Source: Undibacterium sp. Jales W-56 (lineage in GTDB: Bacteria; Pseudomonadota; Gammaproteobacteria; Burkholderiales; Burkholderiaceae_D). Taken from it: a stretch of DNA of 64,000 bases. The first letter of the stretch is position 1. The number at the start of each line of letters is the position of its first letter. Below the pieces are notes generated by a model, which was given only the letters and a program-made list of their open reading frames with translations, searched no databases and was not told the DNA's origin. The stretch covers positions 806,001-870,000 of the forward strand of contig NZ_JAJLQW010000001.1 in the NCBI RefSeq assembly GCF_025548535.1, given 5' to 3'. A program made the translations under genes and the position numbers. This document shows, piece by piece, positions 26,878 through 36,645 of the stretch.

Positions 26878-28701
26878 TTATTTTCTGATCGCTTGTGTAC
26901 GTTGCTCCAGCCAGGCTTTGGCCGCACCGCTGACGCGCGGCGACAAGCGTTGCAGCACGATCGCATGGTAGTCATTGAGCCAGTCGATCTCATCTTCACG
27001 CATCACCGACAGATCGATGCAACGCGTATCAATCGGGCACAGCGTCAGGGTTTCGAATTTAAGGTATTCGCCAAATTCGCCTTGATGGCCGACGATATTC
27101 AGCATCAGGTTTTCGATACGCACGCCCCATTTGCCCGGACGATAGATGCCCGGTTCGTTCGATGTGATCATGCCGGCTTCCATCGCGGTATGCGCTTCTG
27201 GCATCGCGCCGGAAATCGATTGCGGACCTTCATGCACGTTCAGGAAATAACCGACGCCGTGGCCGGTACCGTGGCCGTAGTTGATGCCCTCGACCCAGAT
27301 CGGCGCACGGGCCAGCGCATCCAGCATCGGCGACAAAGTCCCGCGGGGGAATTGCGCGCGCGACAGATTGATCATGCCTTTCAGCACCAGCGTGAAGTCG
27401 CGTTTTTGTTCGGCCGAGACTACACCGATCGGCATCACGCGGGTGATGTCGGTGGTCCCGTTCAGATATTGTCCGCCGGAGTCGATCAGCAGCAGGCCAT
27501 TGCCTTCGATGACCGCATGCGATTCGGGCAACGCGTGATAGTGCGGCATGGCGCCATTGCCGTTGAAACCGGCAATCGTGCCAAAACTGGCCGAGACGAA
27601 ATGTGGCTGACGTGCGCGGGCGGCAGTGATCTGCTCATCGATGGTGAGTTCGGTGATGCGTTCTTTGCCTAGGGATGCTTCCAGCCAGCTAAAGAATTCA
27701 CACAGCGCTGCACCGTCTTGTTCCATCGCTTCGCGCACGAATTGCGCTTCTTGCGCCATCTTGCGGGATTTCGCGAATACCGATGGATTGATTGCTTCAA
27801 TGACCTGGACCGAGGCCGGCACGGACTGACGGAAGCCGAACGTAATGCGACGCGGATCGATCAATAAGCTACTGCCCGCAGGCAATGCGGCAAGAGCGCC
27901 CGCAGCTTTTGCATAGTCGGCCAGATACACGCCATCTTGCGCCAGGATCTCAACCAGCGCGGCGGGGACTTTGCCCTCGGATACAAACAGGGCGGCGCTG
28001 TCCTGGCTGATCAGGGCATGGCCGACAAACACCGGGTTGTAGCTGACGTCGGCACCGCGCAGATTGAAGATCCAGGCGATGTCATCGACGGTAGAAACGA
28101 AGTGCCAGTCGGCGCCTTTAGCGCGCATCTGTTCGCGCACGAGTGCGAGTTTATCCTGACGGCTGATCACCGCATACGGTGCCAGGTGCTCATAGATGGC
28201 GGCTTGCGGCAAGGCTGGACGATCCGGCCAGATGCCTTGCAACAGGTCTTTGCCGGTATCGAGCCGGATGTCTTTGGTTTGCAAGGCTTGTCCGAGCAGG
28301 CGCGCCGTCGCTAAGCCCAATACCGCCCCATCCACACCGACGGTCTGACCTGCCTGCAGATTGCTGGCGAGCCAGTCGATATGCAAGGTCGCCGCAGCCG
28401 AGGCGATTTTCATCATCTGTATGCCGGTCGGCGCCAGTTCTTGCTCCGCCTGACTCCAGTAACGGCTATCGACCCACAGACCGGCGAAGTCGGCAGTGAC
28501 CACCAGCGTACCGACCGAGCCGGTGAAACCGGAAAAATGCTCACGTCCTTGCCAATGTCCCGGCAAATATTCAGACAGATGCGGATCCGCCGATGGAATG
28601 ATGTAGGCATCCAGACCGGCGGTCTGCATGGCGGCGCGCAGTTGCACCAGGCGGGCAGGGATAGGGGACGTGACGGCGGCTGGGCTGAGTGGACTATTCA
28701 T
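26878..28701 (-). CDS. Aminopeptidase P family (Xaa-Pro aminopeptidase)
   Basis: 607 residues, the long three-domain form of aminopeptidase P: two creatinase-like N-terminal domains (IPSADPHLSEYLPGHW near residue 36; GADVSYNPVFVGHALIS) and a C-terminal M24 metalloprotease domain. Metal ligands are seen in LLIDSGGQYLNGTTDITR (two aspartates), GHGTGHGVG (histidine), TSNEPGIYR (glutamate) and GVRIENLML (glutamate). It removes N-terminal residues that precede proline in the cytoplasm. The 219 bases upstream hold no gene that I can support. Confidence 0.9.
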   Translation of the reverse strand: MNSPLSPAAVTSPIPARLVQLRAAMQTAGLDAYIIPSADPHLSEYLPGHWQGREHFSGFTGSVGTLVVTADFAGLWVDSRYWSQAEQELAPTGIQMMKIASAAATLHIDWLASNLQAGQTVGVDGAVLGLATARLLGQALQTKDIRLDTGKDLLQGIWPDRPALPQAAIYEHLAPYAVISRQDKLALVREQMRAKGADWHFVSTVDDIAWIFNLRGADVSYNPVFVGHALISQDSAALFVSEGKVPAALVEILAQDGVYLADYAKAAGALAALPAGSSLLIDPRRITFGFRQSVPASVQVIEAINPSVFAKSRKMAQEAQFVREAMEQDGAALCEFFSWLEASLGKERITELTIDEQITAARARQPHFVSASFGTIAGFNGNGAMPHYHALPESHAVIEGNGLLLIDSGGQYLNGTTDITRVMPIGVVSAEQKRDFTLVLKGMINLSRAQFPRGTLSPMLDALARAPIWVEGINYGHGTGHGVGYFLNVHEGPQSISGAMPEAHTAMEAGMITSNEPGIYRPGKWGVRIENLMLNIVGHQGEFGEYLKFETLTLCPIDTRCIDLSVMREDEIDWLNDYHAIVLQRLSPRVSGAAKAWLEQRTQAIRK

Positions 28702-28920
28702 ATGAGCGACGCAATGATGGATGAGGTTAGGGTGAAGTGAGAGCGAAACAAGTGCGAAACTGCCGTGAATCGGGAATTAGCAGGGATAAATCCTGATTCC
28801 AAGGCGAAACAAAAACGCGAAACAAGAGCGTCAGTATATCGTAGATATATTTAATTCCGCACTGCTGGAGCAACTTCCAAGTTTGTTTTGTATTTGGTCG
28901 AATACGGCGAATGATTTGGC

Positions 28921-29400
28921 TTAATTCCGTAAATAACGACGCATGACATTCGGTGCAGGTTCATTCGGATTGGCGTGCGAATATCCAAGTTCAGGCGCGA
29001 TTTCGAAGCGATGCGCCGCATACAGAGCGAGCAAGCGCGGCTGATCGCGACGCACGCCCAGACGCAGCTCGGCAACATGCGCGGCTTGCGCGGCATGGAC
29101 CACGGCTTCCAGCAGATATTGCGAAAGAGCGTGACCGCGAAACGCCGGTAGCACGCCCATGCGCAGCATTTCCCAGACATTGCTCCCAGCATCGAGTGGC
29201 AGCCAGCGCACCGAACCGGCGGGCTCTTTGTCAACCGACAACACAAAGCCGCCGCCCTGTATCAGGTCGCGTGTGACGCGCTCGCTATCTTCATGATGCC
29301 CGCTCGATGTGGCAGCGACTTTTTCGGCCCAGCAAGAACGGGTCAGATGCGCAATCAGTTGCGCATCTGCCAGCGTCGCTTTTCTGAGCGCGATCTGCAT
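28921..29400 (-). CDS. GNAT family N-acetyltransferase
   Basis: 159 residues with the GNAT fold: the N-terminal LRKATLADAQLIAHL, the central strands GGGFVLSVDKEPAGSVRW, and the acetyl-CoA loop MGVLPAFRGHALSQYLLEAV, where the usual RGxGxG is degenerate (RGHALS). The acceptor is unknown. It starts six bases after the metG stop and is probably co-transcribed with it. Confidence 0.8.
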   Translation of the reverse strand: MQIALRKATLADAQLIAHLTRSCWAEKVAATSSGHHEDSERVTRDLIQGGGFVLSVDKEPAGSVRWLPLDAGSNVWEMLRMGVLPAFRGHALSQYLLEAVVHAAQAAHVAELRLGVRRDQPRLLALYAAHRFEIAPELGYSHANPNEPAPNVMRRYLRN

Positions 29401-29406
29401 GGCAGA

Positions 29407-31485
29407 TTAGCGTACCCGCATCCCTGGCTCGGCACCCGGCCAGGCTTCCAGAATGTACAGGCCCGGGTTGGCTTTTTCATCGGCAGCAGAGGCCGCCAGC
29501 ACCATCCCTTCGGACATGCCGAACTTCATCTTGCGCGGCGCCAGATTGGCGACCATGACCGTGAATTTACCGATCAGCTGTTCCGGCTGATACGCCGATT
29601 TGATGCCGGAAAACACATTGCGGGTGCGGCCTTCGCCGACGTCCAGCGTCAGGCGTAATAATTTATCCGAGCCATCGACATGTTCGCAATGGACGATTTT
29701 GGCGATGCGCAGATCGACTTTGGCAAAGTCGTCGATCTTGATTTCGGGAGCCAGTTCTTCAATGCTTTCGATGCTGTTTTTTACAATTTCTCCTTCCGTT
29801 GGCGGCGCCGATGGCGCAGCAGCGACTTCAGTCGGCGCATCGAACAACTGATCGAAAATCTTGATGTCGACACGCTGCATCAGGTGCGCATACGGCAGCA
29901 CTTTATGCCGATGCGGCAATGGTGTTGCGACATCCGACCATTGCAAAGGCGCGATCTGCAATTGCGCCTCGACTTGCGCTGCGAGTTGCGGCAATACCGG
30001 CTTCAGGAAAATCGTCAGGATGCGGAACGCTTCCAGCAGGCGGCTGCAGACTTCCTGTAATTTCGCATCATTCTCAGCCTGTTTCGCGAGTTCCCAAGGC
30101 TTATTCGCATCGACATAGGCGTTGATGATGTCGGCCTGATCCATGATGGCGCGCAGGGCTTTGCCAAAGTCGCGCGTTTCGTAATAAGCCTGAATGTCCG
30201 GCGCTACCTTGCGCAGATTATTGATGAAAGCATCGTCCGCCGTTGCCCAGTCGGTCACGATCGCGCCGTCAAAACGCTTGGTGATAAACCCAGCGGCGCG
30301 GCTGGCGATGTTCACGTATTTGCCGATCAGGTCGGCATTTACGCGCGCTACGAAATCATCGGGATTCATATCCAGGTCTTCGACCTTGGCATTGAGCTTG
30401 GCCGCGAAGTAATAGCGCAGCCATTCCGGGTTCATGCCGATTTCCAGATAGCGCAGCGGCGAAATGCCGGTGCCGCGCGACTTCGACATCTTCTCGCCGG
30501 AGACGGTCACGAAGCCGTGCGCATACACATTGTCCGGCGTTTTGTAGCCCGAGAATTTCAGCATGGCGGGCCAGAACAGCGTGTGGAAATAGGTAATGTC
30601 TTTGCCGATGAAATGAATCTGTTCGGTGCTAGTGTCGGCCATGAAAGCGTCGAAGTCACGGCCGATTTTGCCGAAGTAATTTTTCAGCGACGCCAGATAG
30701 CCGACCGGCGCATCCAGCCAGACGTAGAAGTATTTGCCGGGCTGATCGGGGATCTCGATACCGAAGTAAGGCGCGTCGCGGCTGATATCCCAGTCGCCCA
30801 GGCCGCCGTCGCCTTCCAGCCATTCTTTGCATTTGTTCGCGACTTCGGATTGCAGGCGGTGGTCTTTGAGCGCCCATTCACGCAGGAAGGCTACGCATTG
30901 GGGATCGGACAATTTGAAGAAGAAATGTTCGGACGATTTCATCACCGGCGTCGCGCCGGTCAAGACCGAGTAGGGATTCTTGACTTCGGTCGGGGCATAT
31001 ACCGCGCTGCAGACTTCGCAGGAATCGCCGTACTGATCCTTGGCGCCGCACTTCGGGCATTCGCCCTTGATGTAGCGGTCCGGCAGGAACATGTTCTTGA
31101 CCGGGTCGAAAAACTGCTCGATCGTTTTGCTGGTGATAAAGCCGGCGGCTTTCAGCTTGCGATAGATGTCTTGCGACAGCGCATGGTTTTCCGGGCCGTC
31201 GGTGGAATGCCAGTTGTCGAAAGTGATGTGGAAACCATCGAGATATTGCTTGCGGCCGGCCGCAATGCGCGCCACGAATTCTTGCGGCGTGATACCGGCT
31301 TTTTCTGCGGCAATCATGATCGGTGCGCCGTGCGCATCGTCGGCGCCGACGAAATGCACTTCGTTACCCGACATTCGCTGATGCCTGACCCAGATGTCAG
31401 CCTGGATGTATTCCATGATGTGGCCGAGGTGGAACGGTGCATTGGCGTAGGGAAGGGCAGTGGTAACGAACAGCTTGCGGGTCAT
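29407..31485 (-). CDS. metG: Methionyl-tRNA synthetase
   Basis: 692 residues. The start at 31485 ([16 protein letters not shown]) is the conserved N-terminus; the open frame continues ~300 bases upstream over non-coding DNA. Signature HIGH is present as FHLGH, the zinc knuckle as [17 protein letters not shown], and KMSKS as [11 protein letters not shown]. The C-terminal EMAP/Trbp111-like tRNA-binding domain ([17 protein letters not shown] to the end) is fused, as in other dimeric proteobacterial MetG. It charges tRNA-Met. Confidence 0.96.
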   Translation of the reverse strand: MTRKLFVTTALPYANAPFHLGHIMEYIQADIWVRHQRMSGNEVHFVGADDAHGAPIMIAAEKAGITPQEFVARIAAGRKQYLDGFHITFDNWHSTDGPENHALSQDIYRKLKAAGFITSKTIEQFFDPVKNMFLPDRYIKGECPKCGAKDQYGDSCEVCSAVYAPTEVKNPYSVLTGATPVMKSSEHFFFKLSDPQCVAFLREWALKDHRLQSEVANKCKEWLEGDGGLGDWDISRDAPYFGIEIPDQPGKYFYVWLDAPVGYLASLKNYFGKIGRDFDAFMADTSTEQIHFIGKDITYFHTLFWPAMLKFSGYKTPDNVYAHGFVTVSGEKMSKSRGTGISPLRYLEIGMNPEWLRYYFAAKLNAKVEDLDMNPDDFVARVNADLIGKYVNIASRAAGFITKRFDGAIVTDWATADDAFINNLRKVAPDIQAYYETRDFGKALRAIMDQADIINAYVDANKPWELAKQAENDAKLQEVCSRLLEAFRILTIFLKPVLPQLAAQVEAQLQIAPLQWSDVATPLPHRHKVLPYAHLMQRVDIKIFDQLFDAPTEVAAAPSAPPTEGEIVKNSIESIEELAPEIKIDDFAKVDLRIAKIVHCEHVDGSDKLLRLTLDVGEGRTRNVFSGIKSAYQPEQLIGKFTVMVANLAPRKMKFGMSEGMVLAASAADEKANPGLYILEAWPGAEPGMRVR

Positions 31486-31622
31486 GGTTGGCGGTCTTTG
31501 AATTAAACGAACAAGGGGCGTGTATTTTAACAGCGAAAGCAGCGGCAGGACGAGGGTGTTGGAATCCTGAGCGGTGCAAGCCAGGCTTAGTTGCAGCGAT
31601 ATTTCAGTTTTGAATACAGTAT

Positions 31623-31682
31623 CCGCAATACTGGTGCGCCTTACGGCTGATTTATGTCTGGAAAGGCGCATGGATATTGCGG
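31623..31682. repeat. 60-bp palindromic intergenic repeat, copy C
   Basis: The right arm GGCGCATGGATATTGCGG differs by one base from copies A and B; the left arm CCGCAATACTGGTGCGCC is a partial inverse with a compensating A in the same place. It lies in the 323-base gap between the divergent metG and apbC starts. The rest of that gap should hold both promoters, but I see no strong boxes or genes there. Confidence 0.7.
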
Positions 31683-31808
31683 CTTCGTTTCGGCAATGTT
31701 TTATCCCAGGAAAACAAAACTCATGCAAAAAACTCCGTTGCACTGCAGGGCTATCCGGTTCTGCCCGGCGTTTTGCGCTAGACTGGCGAAAATTCAATGG
31801 AGATTTGC

Positions 31809-32897
31809 ATGACTGCTACTGTAGAAGATATCAAAACCGCCTTATCCCTGGTGATCGACCCGAATACCAATAAAGACCTGATCTCTTCCAGATCCGCAAA
31901 AAATATCCAGCTCGATGGCGCAGACGTCACGCTCGACGTGGAGTTGGCTTATCCGGCAAAAAGCCAGATCGACCTGATCCGTAAAAGCGTGATTGCGGCG
32001 GTGCGTACCGTCGCTGGCATCGGCAATGTCAGCGTCAATGTATATGTGAAGATCGTCGCGCATGCAGTGCAGCGTGGCGTGAAGCTGATGCCGAATGTAA
32101 AAAACATTATCGCCATCGCGTCCGGCAAGGGCGGCGTCGGCAAATCGACGACTGCGGTGAATCTGGCATTGGCATTGGCGGCGGAAGGGGCTGCGGTCGG
32201 GATTCTGGATGCCGATATCTACGGTCCTTCGCAGCCGATGATGATGGGGATTTCCGGTCGTCCCGAGACCATCGATGGCAAAACCATGGAGCCGCTTGAG
32301 AATCACGGTTTGCAAGTATCGAGTATCGGTTTCATGATTGATCCGGATGAACCTATGGTATGGCGCGGTCCTATCGTGACCCAGGCCTTGCAGCAATTGC
32401 TGGAACAGACCAACTGGCGCGATCTCGATTACCTGATCGTCGACATGCCGCCGGGGACTGGCGATGTGCAGTTGACCCTGTCGCAAAAAGTGCCGGTGAC
32501 AGGTGCGGTGATCGTCACCACGCCGCAGGACATCGCCTTGCTCGATGCGCGCAAGGGTCTGAAGATGTTTGAAAAAGTAGGCATTCCTATTCTCGGTATT
32601 GTGGAAAACATGAGTACCCATATCTGCTCGAATTGCGGTCATGCAGAGTCGATCTTCGGCGAAGGCGGCGGGCAGAAAATGTGTGCGGAATACGGCGTTG
32701 ATTTCCTCGGCGGCTTGCCGCTGACGATGGCGATCCGTGAGCAGGCAGATTCCGGCAAACCCACCGTCGTTGCCGATCCTGATGGCAAGATTGCGTTGAT
32801 TTACAAGGAAATCGCCCGCAAACTCGCGATCAAGGTGGCGGAAAAAGCCAAAGACATGAGCAGCAAATTCCCGACCATCACGGTGCAGAATACCTGA
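31809..32897 (+). CDS. apbC: Iron-sulfur cluster carrier protein ApbC (Mrp/NBP35 family)
   Basis: 362 residues. An N-terminal MIP18/DUF59 domain (residues ~5-80) precedes the ParA-like P-loop ATPase: deviant Walker [36 protein letters not shown], and the cluster-binding CxxC in HICSNCGH. It carries and transfers [4Fe-4S] clusters to apoproteins. Start 31809 was chosen because GGAG (31799-31802) lies six bases before; an ATG at 31797 overlaps that site. It would serve the many Fe-S proteins of the formate dehydrogenase cluster among others. Confidence 0.93.
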   Translation: MTATVEDIKTALSLVIDPNTNKDLISSRSAKNIQLDGADVTLDVELAYPAKSQIDLIRKSVIAAVRTVAGIGNVSVNVYVKIVAHAVQRGVKLMPNVKNIIAIASGKGGVGKSTTAVNLALALAAEGAAVGILDADIYGPSQPMMMGISGRPETIDGKTMEPLENHGLQVSSIGFMIDPDEPMVWRGPIVTQALQQLLEQTNWRDLDYLIVDMPPGTGDVQLTLSQKVPVTGAVIVTTPQDIALLDARKGLKMFEKVGIPILGIVENMSTHICSNCGHAESIFGEGGGQKMCAEYGVDFLGGLPLTMAIREQADSGKPTVVADPDGKIALIYKEIARKLAIKVAEKAKDMSSKFPTITVQNT

Positions 32898-32913
32898 TGT
32901 GTTGAGCGCCAGG

Positions 32914-34014
32914 ATGGACATTCAAATCGATACCGCCTTCATGCAAATGGCGCTGGAGCTCGCTTCCCGCGCCACCATCGCCACATCGCCGAATCCCAAA
33001 GTAGGTTGCGTCATCGTCAAAGATGGACAGGTGATAGGCCGTGGCTGGACGCAGCCGGTCGGCCAGGCGCATGCCGAGGTGCAGGCGCTGCGCGACGCTG
33101 CGGCGCAAGGCCGGGATGTGCGCGGTGCGACAGCTTATGTGACGCTGGAGCCTTGCAGCCATCATGGCCGCACGCCGCCCTGTGCGAATGCATTGATCGA
33201 TGCCGGTATTGCCAGAGTGGTGGCGGCGGTACAAGATGCCAATCCGCAAGTTGCAGGACGCGGCTTGACGATGCTGCGGGATGCCGGGATACACGTCGAA
33301 TCCGGTTTGCTGGCGCAGCAGGCGCGGGAAATGAATATCGGCTTTTTCAAGCGCATGGAAACCGGCATGCCCTGGGTGCGCATGAAAGTCGCGGCCAGTT
33401 TGGACGGCAGAACCGCTTTGCCGAATGGCGAGAGCCAATGGATCACGGCAAGCGATGCGCGCGACGACGGCCATCAATGGCGCGCCCGTGCCGATGCGAT
33501 TTTGACCGGTATCGGCACGGTGCTGGCTGATGATCCGCAAATGAATGTGCGTGCCGTAGCGACGCCCCGGCAACCTTTGAAAGTCGTGCTCGATTCGCAT
33601 TTACGTATCGCGCCCGAAGCAAAATTGCTGCAAGACGGCAGCACTATCCTGGTCTGCGCCCAAGATAAAGACCAGGCTTTCCTGAGCCGGCAGCAGGCAC
33701 TTGCTGCAAAGGGCGCAGAAATTCTGCATTTGCCTGATGCGCAAGCCAGGGTCGATCTGCCTGCCTTGCTGCTGGAATTAGGCCGCAGACAGATCAATGA
33801 ATTACATGTCGAAGCAGGCGCCACGTTAAATGGCGCCTTGCTGGCGCAGCATTGCGTGGACGAATTACTGGTCTATCTGTCGCCCAAAATACTCGGCGAT
33901 GGCGCCGGGTTTTTCCATATTCCCGAACTCAAAAAAATCGCCGAAGCGAGACAAGTGGTGTTTCATGAAGTCAGGCAGATCGGCGACGCACTCAGGATTT
34001 TGGCGCGGTTTTAA
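32914..34014 (+). CDS. ribD: Bifunctional riboflavin biosynthesis deaminase/reductase RibD
   Basis: 366 residues. The N-terminal deaminase domain has the zinc motif HAEVQAL and EPCSHHGRTPPCANALIDAG; the C-terminal reductase domain starts near PWVRMKVAASLDGRTAL and contains ITASDARDDGHQWRARADAI and ELHVEAGATLNGALL. It performs the second and third steps of riboflavin synthesis. Start at 32914 (MDIQIDTAFM), 16 bases after the apbC stop. No FMN riboswitch is seen upstream, which fits its position inside an operon. Confidence 0.94.
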   Translation: MDIQIDTAFMQMALELASRATIATSPNPKVGCVIVKDGQVIGRGWTQPVGQAHAEVQALRDAAAQGRDVRGATAYVTLEPCSHHGRTPPCANALIDAGIARVVAAVQDANPQVAGRGLTMLRDAGIHVESGLLAQQAREMNIGFFKRMETGMPWVRMKVAASLDGRTALPNGESQWITASDARDDGHQWRARADAILTGIGTVLADDPQMNVRAVATPRQPLKVVLDSHLRIAPEAKLLQDGSTILVCAQDKDQAFLSRQQALAAKGAEILHLPDAQARVDLPALLLELGRRQINELHVEAGATLNGALLAQHCVDELLVYLSPKILGDGAGFFHIPELKKIAEARQVVFHEVRQIGDALRILARF

Positions 34015-34026
34015 ACACGCTGCTTA

Positions 34027-34704
34027 TCAGGATGCAGCGCCTGAGGATGCCGCGACTGGACGGAGAGTCCATTGCTTAAAGCTTTGTTTGCTGACGATGT
34101 TGAAGTGAGTAAAAATCGCCGAAATCGTCGCATTCATGATCGCATCGCTGGGCAGCCAGCGCCCTTGCTCGTCCGCCGCAAAATTGATCGAATAAGTCAT
34201 GCTCTTTGCCATCGGAATACCCTCCAGATCGTAATCGACTTTCAGCGGTTTTCCACTGGCTTCTTCAATCAGGACTTTGGCTTTAAACGATAATTTTTTC
34301 TGTTTTCCCTTAACCAGAAAAACGATGCAGTTCCTGTTGTCCAGCGCGATTTTTTCCGCGCGCTCAACTTCGCCGTTGAACAGAGCGTAGTCGGGATGCT
34401 CCGCAATATTCAGAGGGAACTTGACATTGGCCAGGCCGCTTTTTTGCGCCTCTGTCAGCCAGATTACCTCCCAGATGGCTTGGCCGTCTTTCCAGCCGTT
34501 TAAGCGGACTTTTTTATGCGTCACTTCCTGGCTTTGATTGTGCTTATCGAATACTTCGGTATTGGTGGCGACTTCACCCGCGATCAGCGTTTGTGCCGCA
34601 TGCGTGATGCTTAATGCGCGCTCCCATAAAGGATCGGCATTTCCGGCAGCGCATGTCAGGCAGGGAAAGAAAAAGACGAGCGCAACGAGAGTGGTTCGTA
34701 ACAT
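34027..34704 (-). CDS. Exported protein of unknown function
   Basis: 225 residues with a signal peptide (LRTTLVALVFFFPCLTCA). The mature protein looks like a beta-rich periplasmic domain (EVTHKKVRLNGWKDGQAIWE, ISAIFTHFNIVSKQSFKQWT), reminiscent of LolA/LppX-like or outer-membrane lipoprotein-sorting folds, but no family can be named. The frame is open upstream through a tRNA gene, which is not coding; the start at 34704 gives the only sensible signal peptide. It converges on ribD with 12 bases between stops. Confidence 0.7.
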   Translation of the reverse strand: MLRTTLVALVFFFPCLTCAAGNADPLWERALSITHAAQTLIAGEVATNTEVFDKHNQSQEVTHKKVRLNGWKDGQAIWEVIWLTEAQKSGLANVKFPLNIAEHPDYALFNGEVERAEKIALDNRNCIVFLVKGKQKKLSFKAKVLIEEASGKPLKVDYDLEGIPMAKSMTYSINFAADEQGRWLPSDAIMNATISAIFTHFNIVSKQSFKQWTLRPVAASSGAAS

Positions 34705-34744
34705 AGGGAAGCTCACAAGAAAGCGGTAAATACGTCCGAAAAAC

Positions 34745-34780
34745 AAAAAAAGGATCATCAAGTAAAACTCGATGATCCTT
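34745..34780 (-). terminator. Rho-independent terminator of the downstream tRNA-Pro
   Basis: On the minus strand AAGGATCATC pairs with GATGATCCTT (10 bp, 11-base loop), followed by a run of six T. It lies seven bases after the tRNA CCA end. Confidence 0.9.
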
Positions 34781-34786
34781 CTAAAT

Positions 34787-34863
34787 TGGTCGGAGTACAA
34801 GGATTCGAACCTTGGACCCCCTGGTCCCAAACCAGGTGCGCTACCGGACTGCGCCACACTCCG
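34787..34863 (-). tRNA. tRNA-Pro (TGG)
   Basis: 77 bases including an encoded CCA. Acceptor stem CGGAGTG/TACTCCG, D-loop GCGCAGTCCGGTAGCGC, anticodon loop TTTGGGA with TGG anticodon, T-loop GGTTCGAATCC. Identical to the tRNA at 34981-35057. Confidence 0.95.
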
Positions 34864-34935
34864 AAACTTGCATCGATTCGCATTGCATCATACGAATCTT
34901 AAAACTGACTCTGTGCTTATAAGTACATATAAATT

Positions 34936-34974
34936 GAAAAAAGACCGTAGGATGATTAAACCTGACGGTCTTTT
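34936..34974 (-). terminator. Rho-independent terminator of the upstream tRNA-Pro
   Basis: On the minus strand AAAAGACCGT pairs with ACGGTCTTTT (10 bp, 16-base loop), with six T overlapping and following the stem. It separates the two tRNA-Pro transcripts. Confidence 0.88.
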
Positions 34975-34980
34975 AAAATT

Positions 34981-35057
34981 TGGTCGGAGTACAAGGATTC
35001 GAACCTTGGACCCCCTGGTCCCAAACCAGGTGCGCTACCGGACTGCGCCACACTCCG
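34981..35057 (-). tRNA. tRNA-Pro (TGG), second identical copy
   Basis: The same 77 bases as the copy at 34787-34863, with encoded CCA and TGG anticodon. The different flanks and different terminators show that only the tRNA itself is kept identical. Confidence 0.95.
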
Positions 35058-35167
35058 AAGACCAATATAGTAGCGCGCCGCAACCGGGCTGTCAACACCT
35101 TTGTCATACCTGGACGCTGTGCTTGCGTGGCATTGCCTGTCATGATGGCAGGCAAAAATCCTCAAAA

Positions 35168-36070
35168 TTATAGGGATTGCGCGCTATTAAATTGTCTATA
35201 TTTTCCGTTAATCGGGTCTGTGAAGGCGATAGATTTTGCCAGCAATTGCAGCGGCGCCGAGAAATCATCGCCTCTGCAAGGCAGGGCAACCGGGTAGAAG
35301 GTATCGTTCACGATAGGCGCCCCCAGGCTGGCTAAATGCACGCGCAATTGATGCCGCTTGCCGGTCACGGGTTTTAATTCATATAAATCGTTTGCGCCGC
35401 GATGTTCAATGACGCAGATCCTGGTTTCGGAATTCGGCTCGCCCGCGACTTCTTGCATGACAAAGAATTTTTCCGCGTCTTCGAGGCGACTGCGATGAAT
35501 CAAGGGAAAAATCTGATCCGGCAAATGCGGCGCCAGCGCATGATAGGTTTTATCGACTTTGCGTTGCTGGAATAAAGCCTGATAAGCGCCCCGGCTTGAC
35601 GGTGCTGGCGAAAATAAAATCACCCCGGCAGTTTCCCGGTCTAATCTGTGTATGGGGGTCAGGTGCGGATTGCCGGTTTGTTTTTTTAAACGCACCAGCA
35701 AAGTCTCTTGCAAAAATCGTCCGCCAGGCGTCACCGGCAAAAAATGGGGTTTATCGACAACCAGCAAGTGATCGTCGCGGTACAGGATGACCTCGGAAAA
35801 AGGGATCGGCGTTTCATCATCGATTTCGCGGTAATAAAAAATACACATGCCGCGTTTTACCGCGCTATGCGCTTGCAATATCGCGCCATGTTGATCGACT
35901 ACCTCCCGTCGCGCAATCCGCGACAACCATTGCTGCCCGCTCACATCGGGAAATTGCCGGGTTAAAAAATCCAATAAATCGGACCACTGACCTTCCGGCA
36001 ACCAGAGATAACTCGGTGCGACGCCATTACGCATGGGCAGCGGTGATGTTGTTAATGGAGTAGGATGCAT
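35168..36070 (-). CDS. RluA-family 23S rRNA/tRNA pseudouridine synthase
   Basis: 300 residues. The catalytic motif PIHRLDRETAGVILF contains the essential aspartate; VILYRDDHLLVVDKPHFLPV and KPVTGKRHQLRVHLASLG are the other conserved RluA blocks. An N-terminal ~80-residue region (FLTRQFPDVSGQQWLSRIA) looks like an S4-like RNA-binding domain. The exact uridine target cannot be told. The first ATG (36070) faces the divergent DUF3305 gene 53 bases away; a start at 36034 is possible. Confidence 0.87.
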   Translation of the reverse strand: MHPTPLTTSPLPMRNGVAPSYLWLPEGQWSDLLDFLTRQFPDVSGQQWLSRIARREVVDQHGAILQAHSAVKRGMCIFYYREIDDETPIPFSEVILYRDDHLLVVDKPHFLPVTPGGRFLQETLLVRLKKQTGNPHLTPIHRLDRETAGVILFSPAPSSRGAYQALFQQRKVDKTYHALAPHLPDQIFPLIHRSRLEDAEKFFVMQEVAGEPNSETRICVIEHRGANDLYELKPVTGKRHQLRVHLASLGAPIVNDTFYPVALPCRGDDFSAPLQLLAKSIAFTDPINGKYRQFNSAQSL

Positions 36071-36123
36071 TGATGATTTTTATTCTCTGGACGAAACTTT
36101 CTTTAGTCTGCAATACTAGCACC

Positions 36124-36645
36124 ATGGATAAAACAAGCCACCTGCCGTTTAAAGTCAGCATCGTGATGCAGCGCCAGACCTTGAGTAATCGCTGGCAGTC
36201 GCTGCAATGGCAACTGCTTGATGTCTTGCCCGATGTCCCGGGGCCATCAACCAGGCAATTGCGCGCCAGCGAGCAAGAAATGCACTGGTTGTTTGCCGGT
36301 TTTGAGATCGTATTGTATGCCGACGAAGCGCCCGGTTATTTTTTGAATCTCAGCTCGGATGCGCCTTGCTGGTTCGTGATGTGGCGACTGGAAGAGTTCG
36401 ATGGGCAAGAAATTGCCATCCCCAAATCGATCACCTTGTCGTATAACGAGGCCGCGCGTTGGATGGATGGCAGCGAGCAAGTAGACACCTTGCCTGTGGC
36501 AAGCGATATCGCATCCTGGCTAGCGGAGTACACGCAGGAATATTACGAACCGGAAGTGAAGAAAAAACGTAAGCATCCGTCTTTTGAAGGCGGTGTTGGT
36601 GTCGATAAAATGGCGCGTGCCGAACTCAACAGAGGTCGTAGTTAA
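36124..36645 (+). CDS. DUF3305 protein of the formate dehydrogenase cluster
   Basis: 173 residues. The fold is unknown, but the sequence (FKVSIVMQRQTLSNRWQSLQ, LNLSSDAPCWFVMWRLEE, TLSYNEAARWMDGSEQVD) matches the DUF3305 family, found almost only beside DUF3306 and formate dehydrogenase genes. The ATG at 36124 was preferred; the frame is open upstream, but that part overlaps the promoter of the divergent gene. The stop is immediately followed by the next ATG, so the cluster starts here as one operon. Possible role: enzyme maturation. Confidence 0.78.
   Translation: MDKTSHLPFKVSIVMQRQTLSNRWQSLQWQLLDVLPDVPGPSTRQLRASEQEMHWLFAGFEIVLYADEAPGYFLNLSSDAPCWFVMWRLEEFDGQEIAIPKSITLSYNEAARWMDGSEQVDTLPVASDIASWLAEYTQEYYEPEVKKKRKHPSFEGGVGVDKMARAELNRGRS

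Noticed and set aside
30517..31506. A 329-codon open frame on the plus strand inside metG
   Set aside because: Shadow of metG, which has complete synthetase motifs in the other strand.
32881..32913. Search for an FMN riboswitch ahead of ribD
   Set aside because: Only 16 bases separate it from apbC; there is no room and no conserved riboswitch core.
31842..32921. A 359-codon open frame on the minus strand inside apbC
   Set aside because: Shadow of apbC; composition is arginine/histidine-rich and not protein-like.
34772..35173. An open frame on the plus strand running through both tRNA-Pro genes
   Set aside because: It repeats itself only because the tRNA genes are identical; the sequence is structural RNA.
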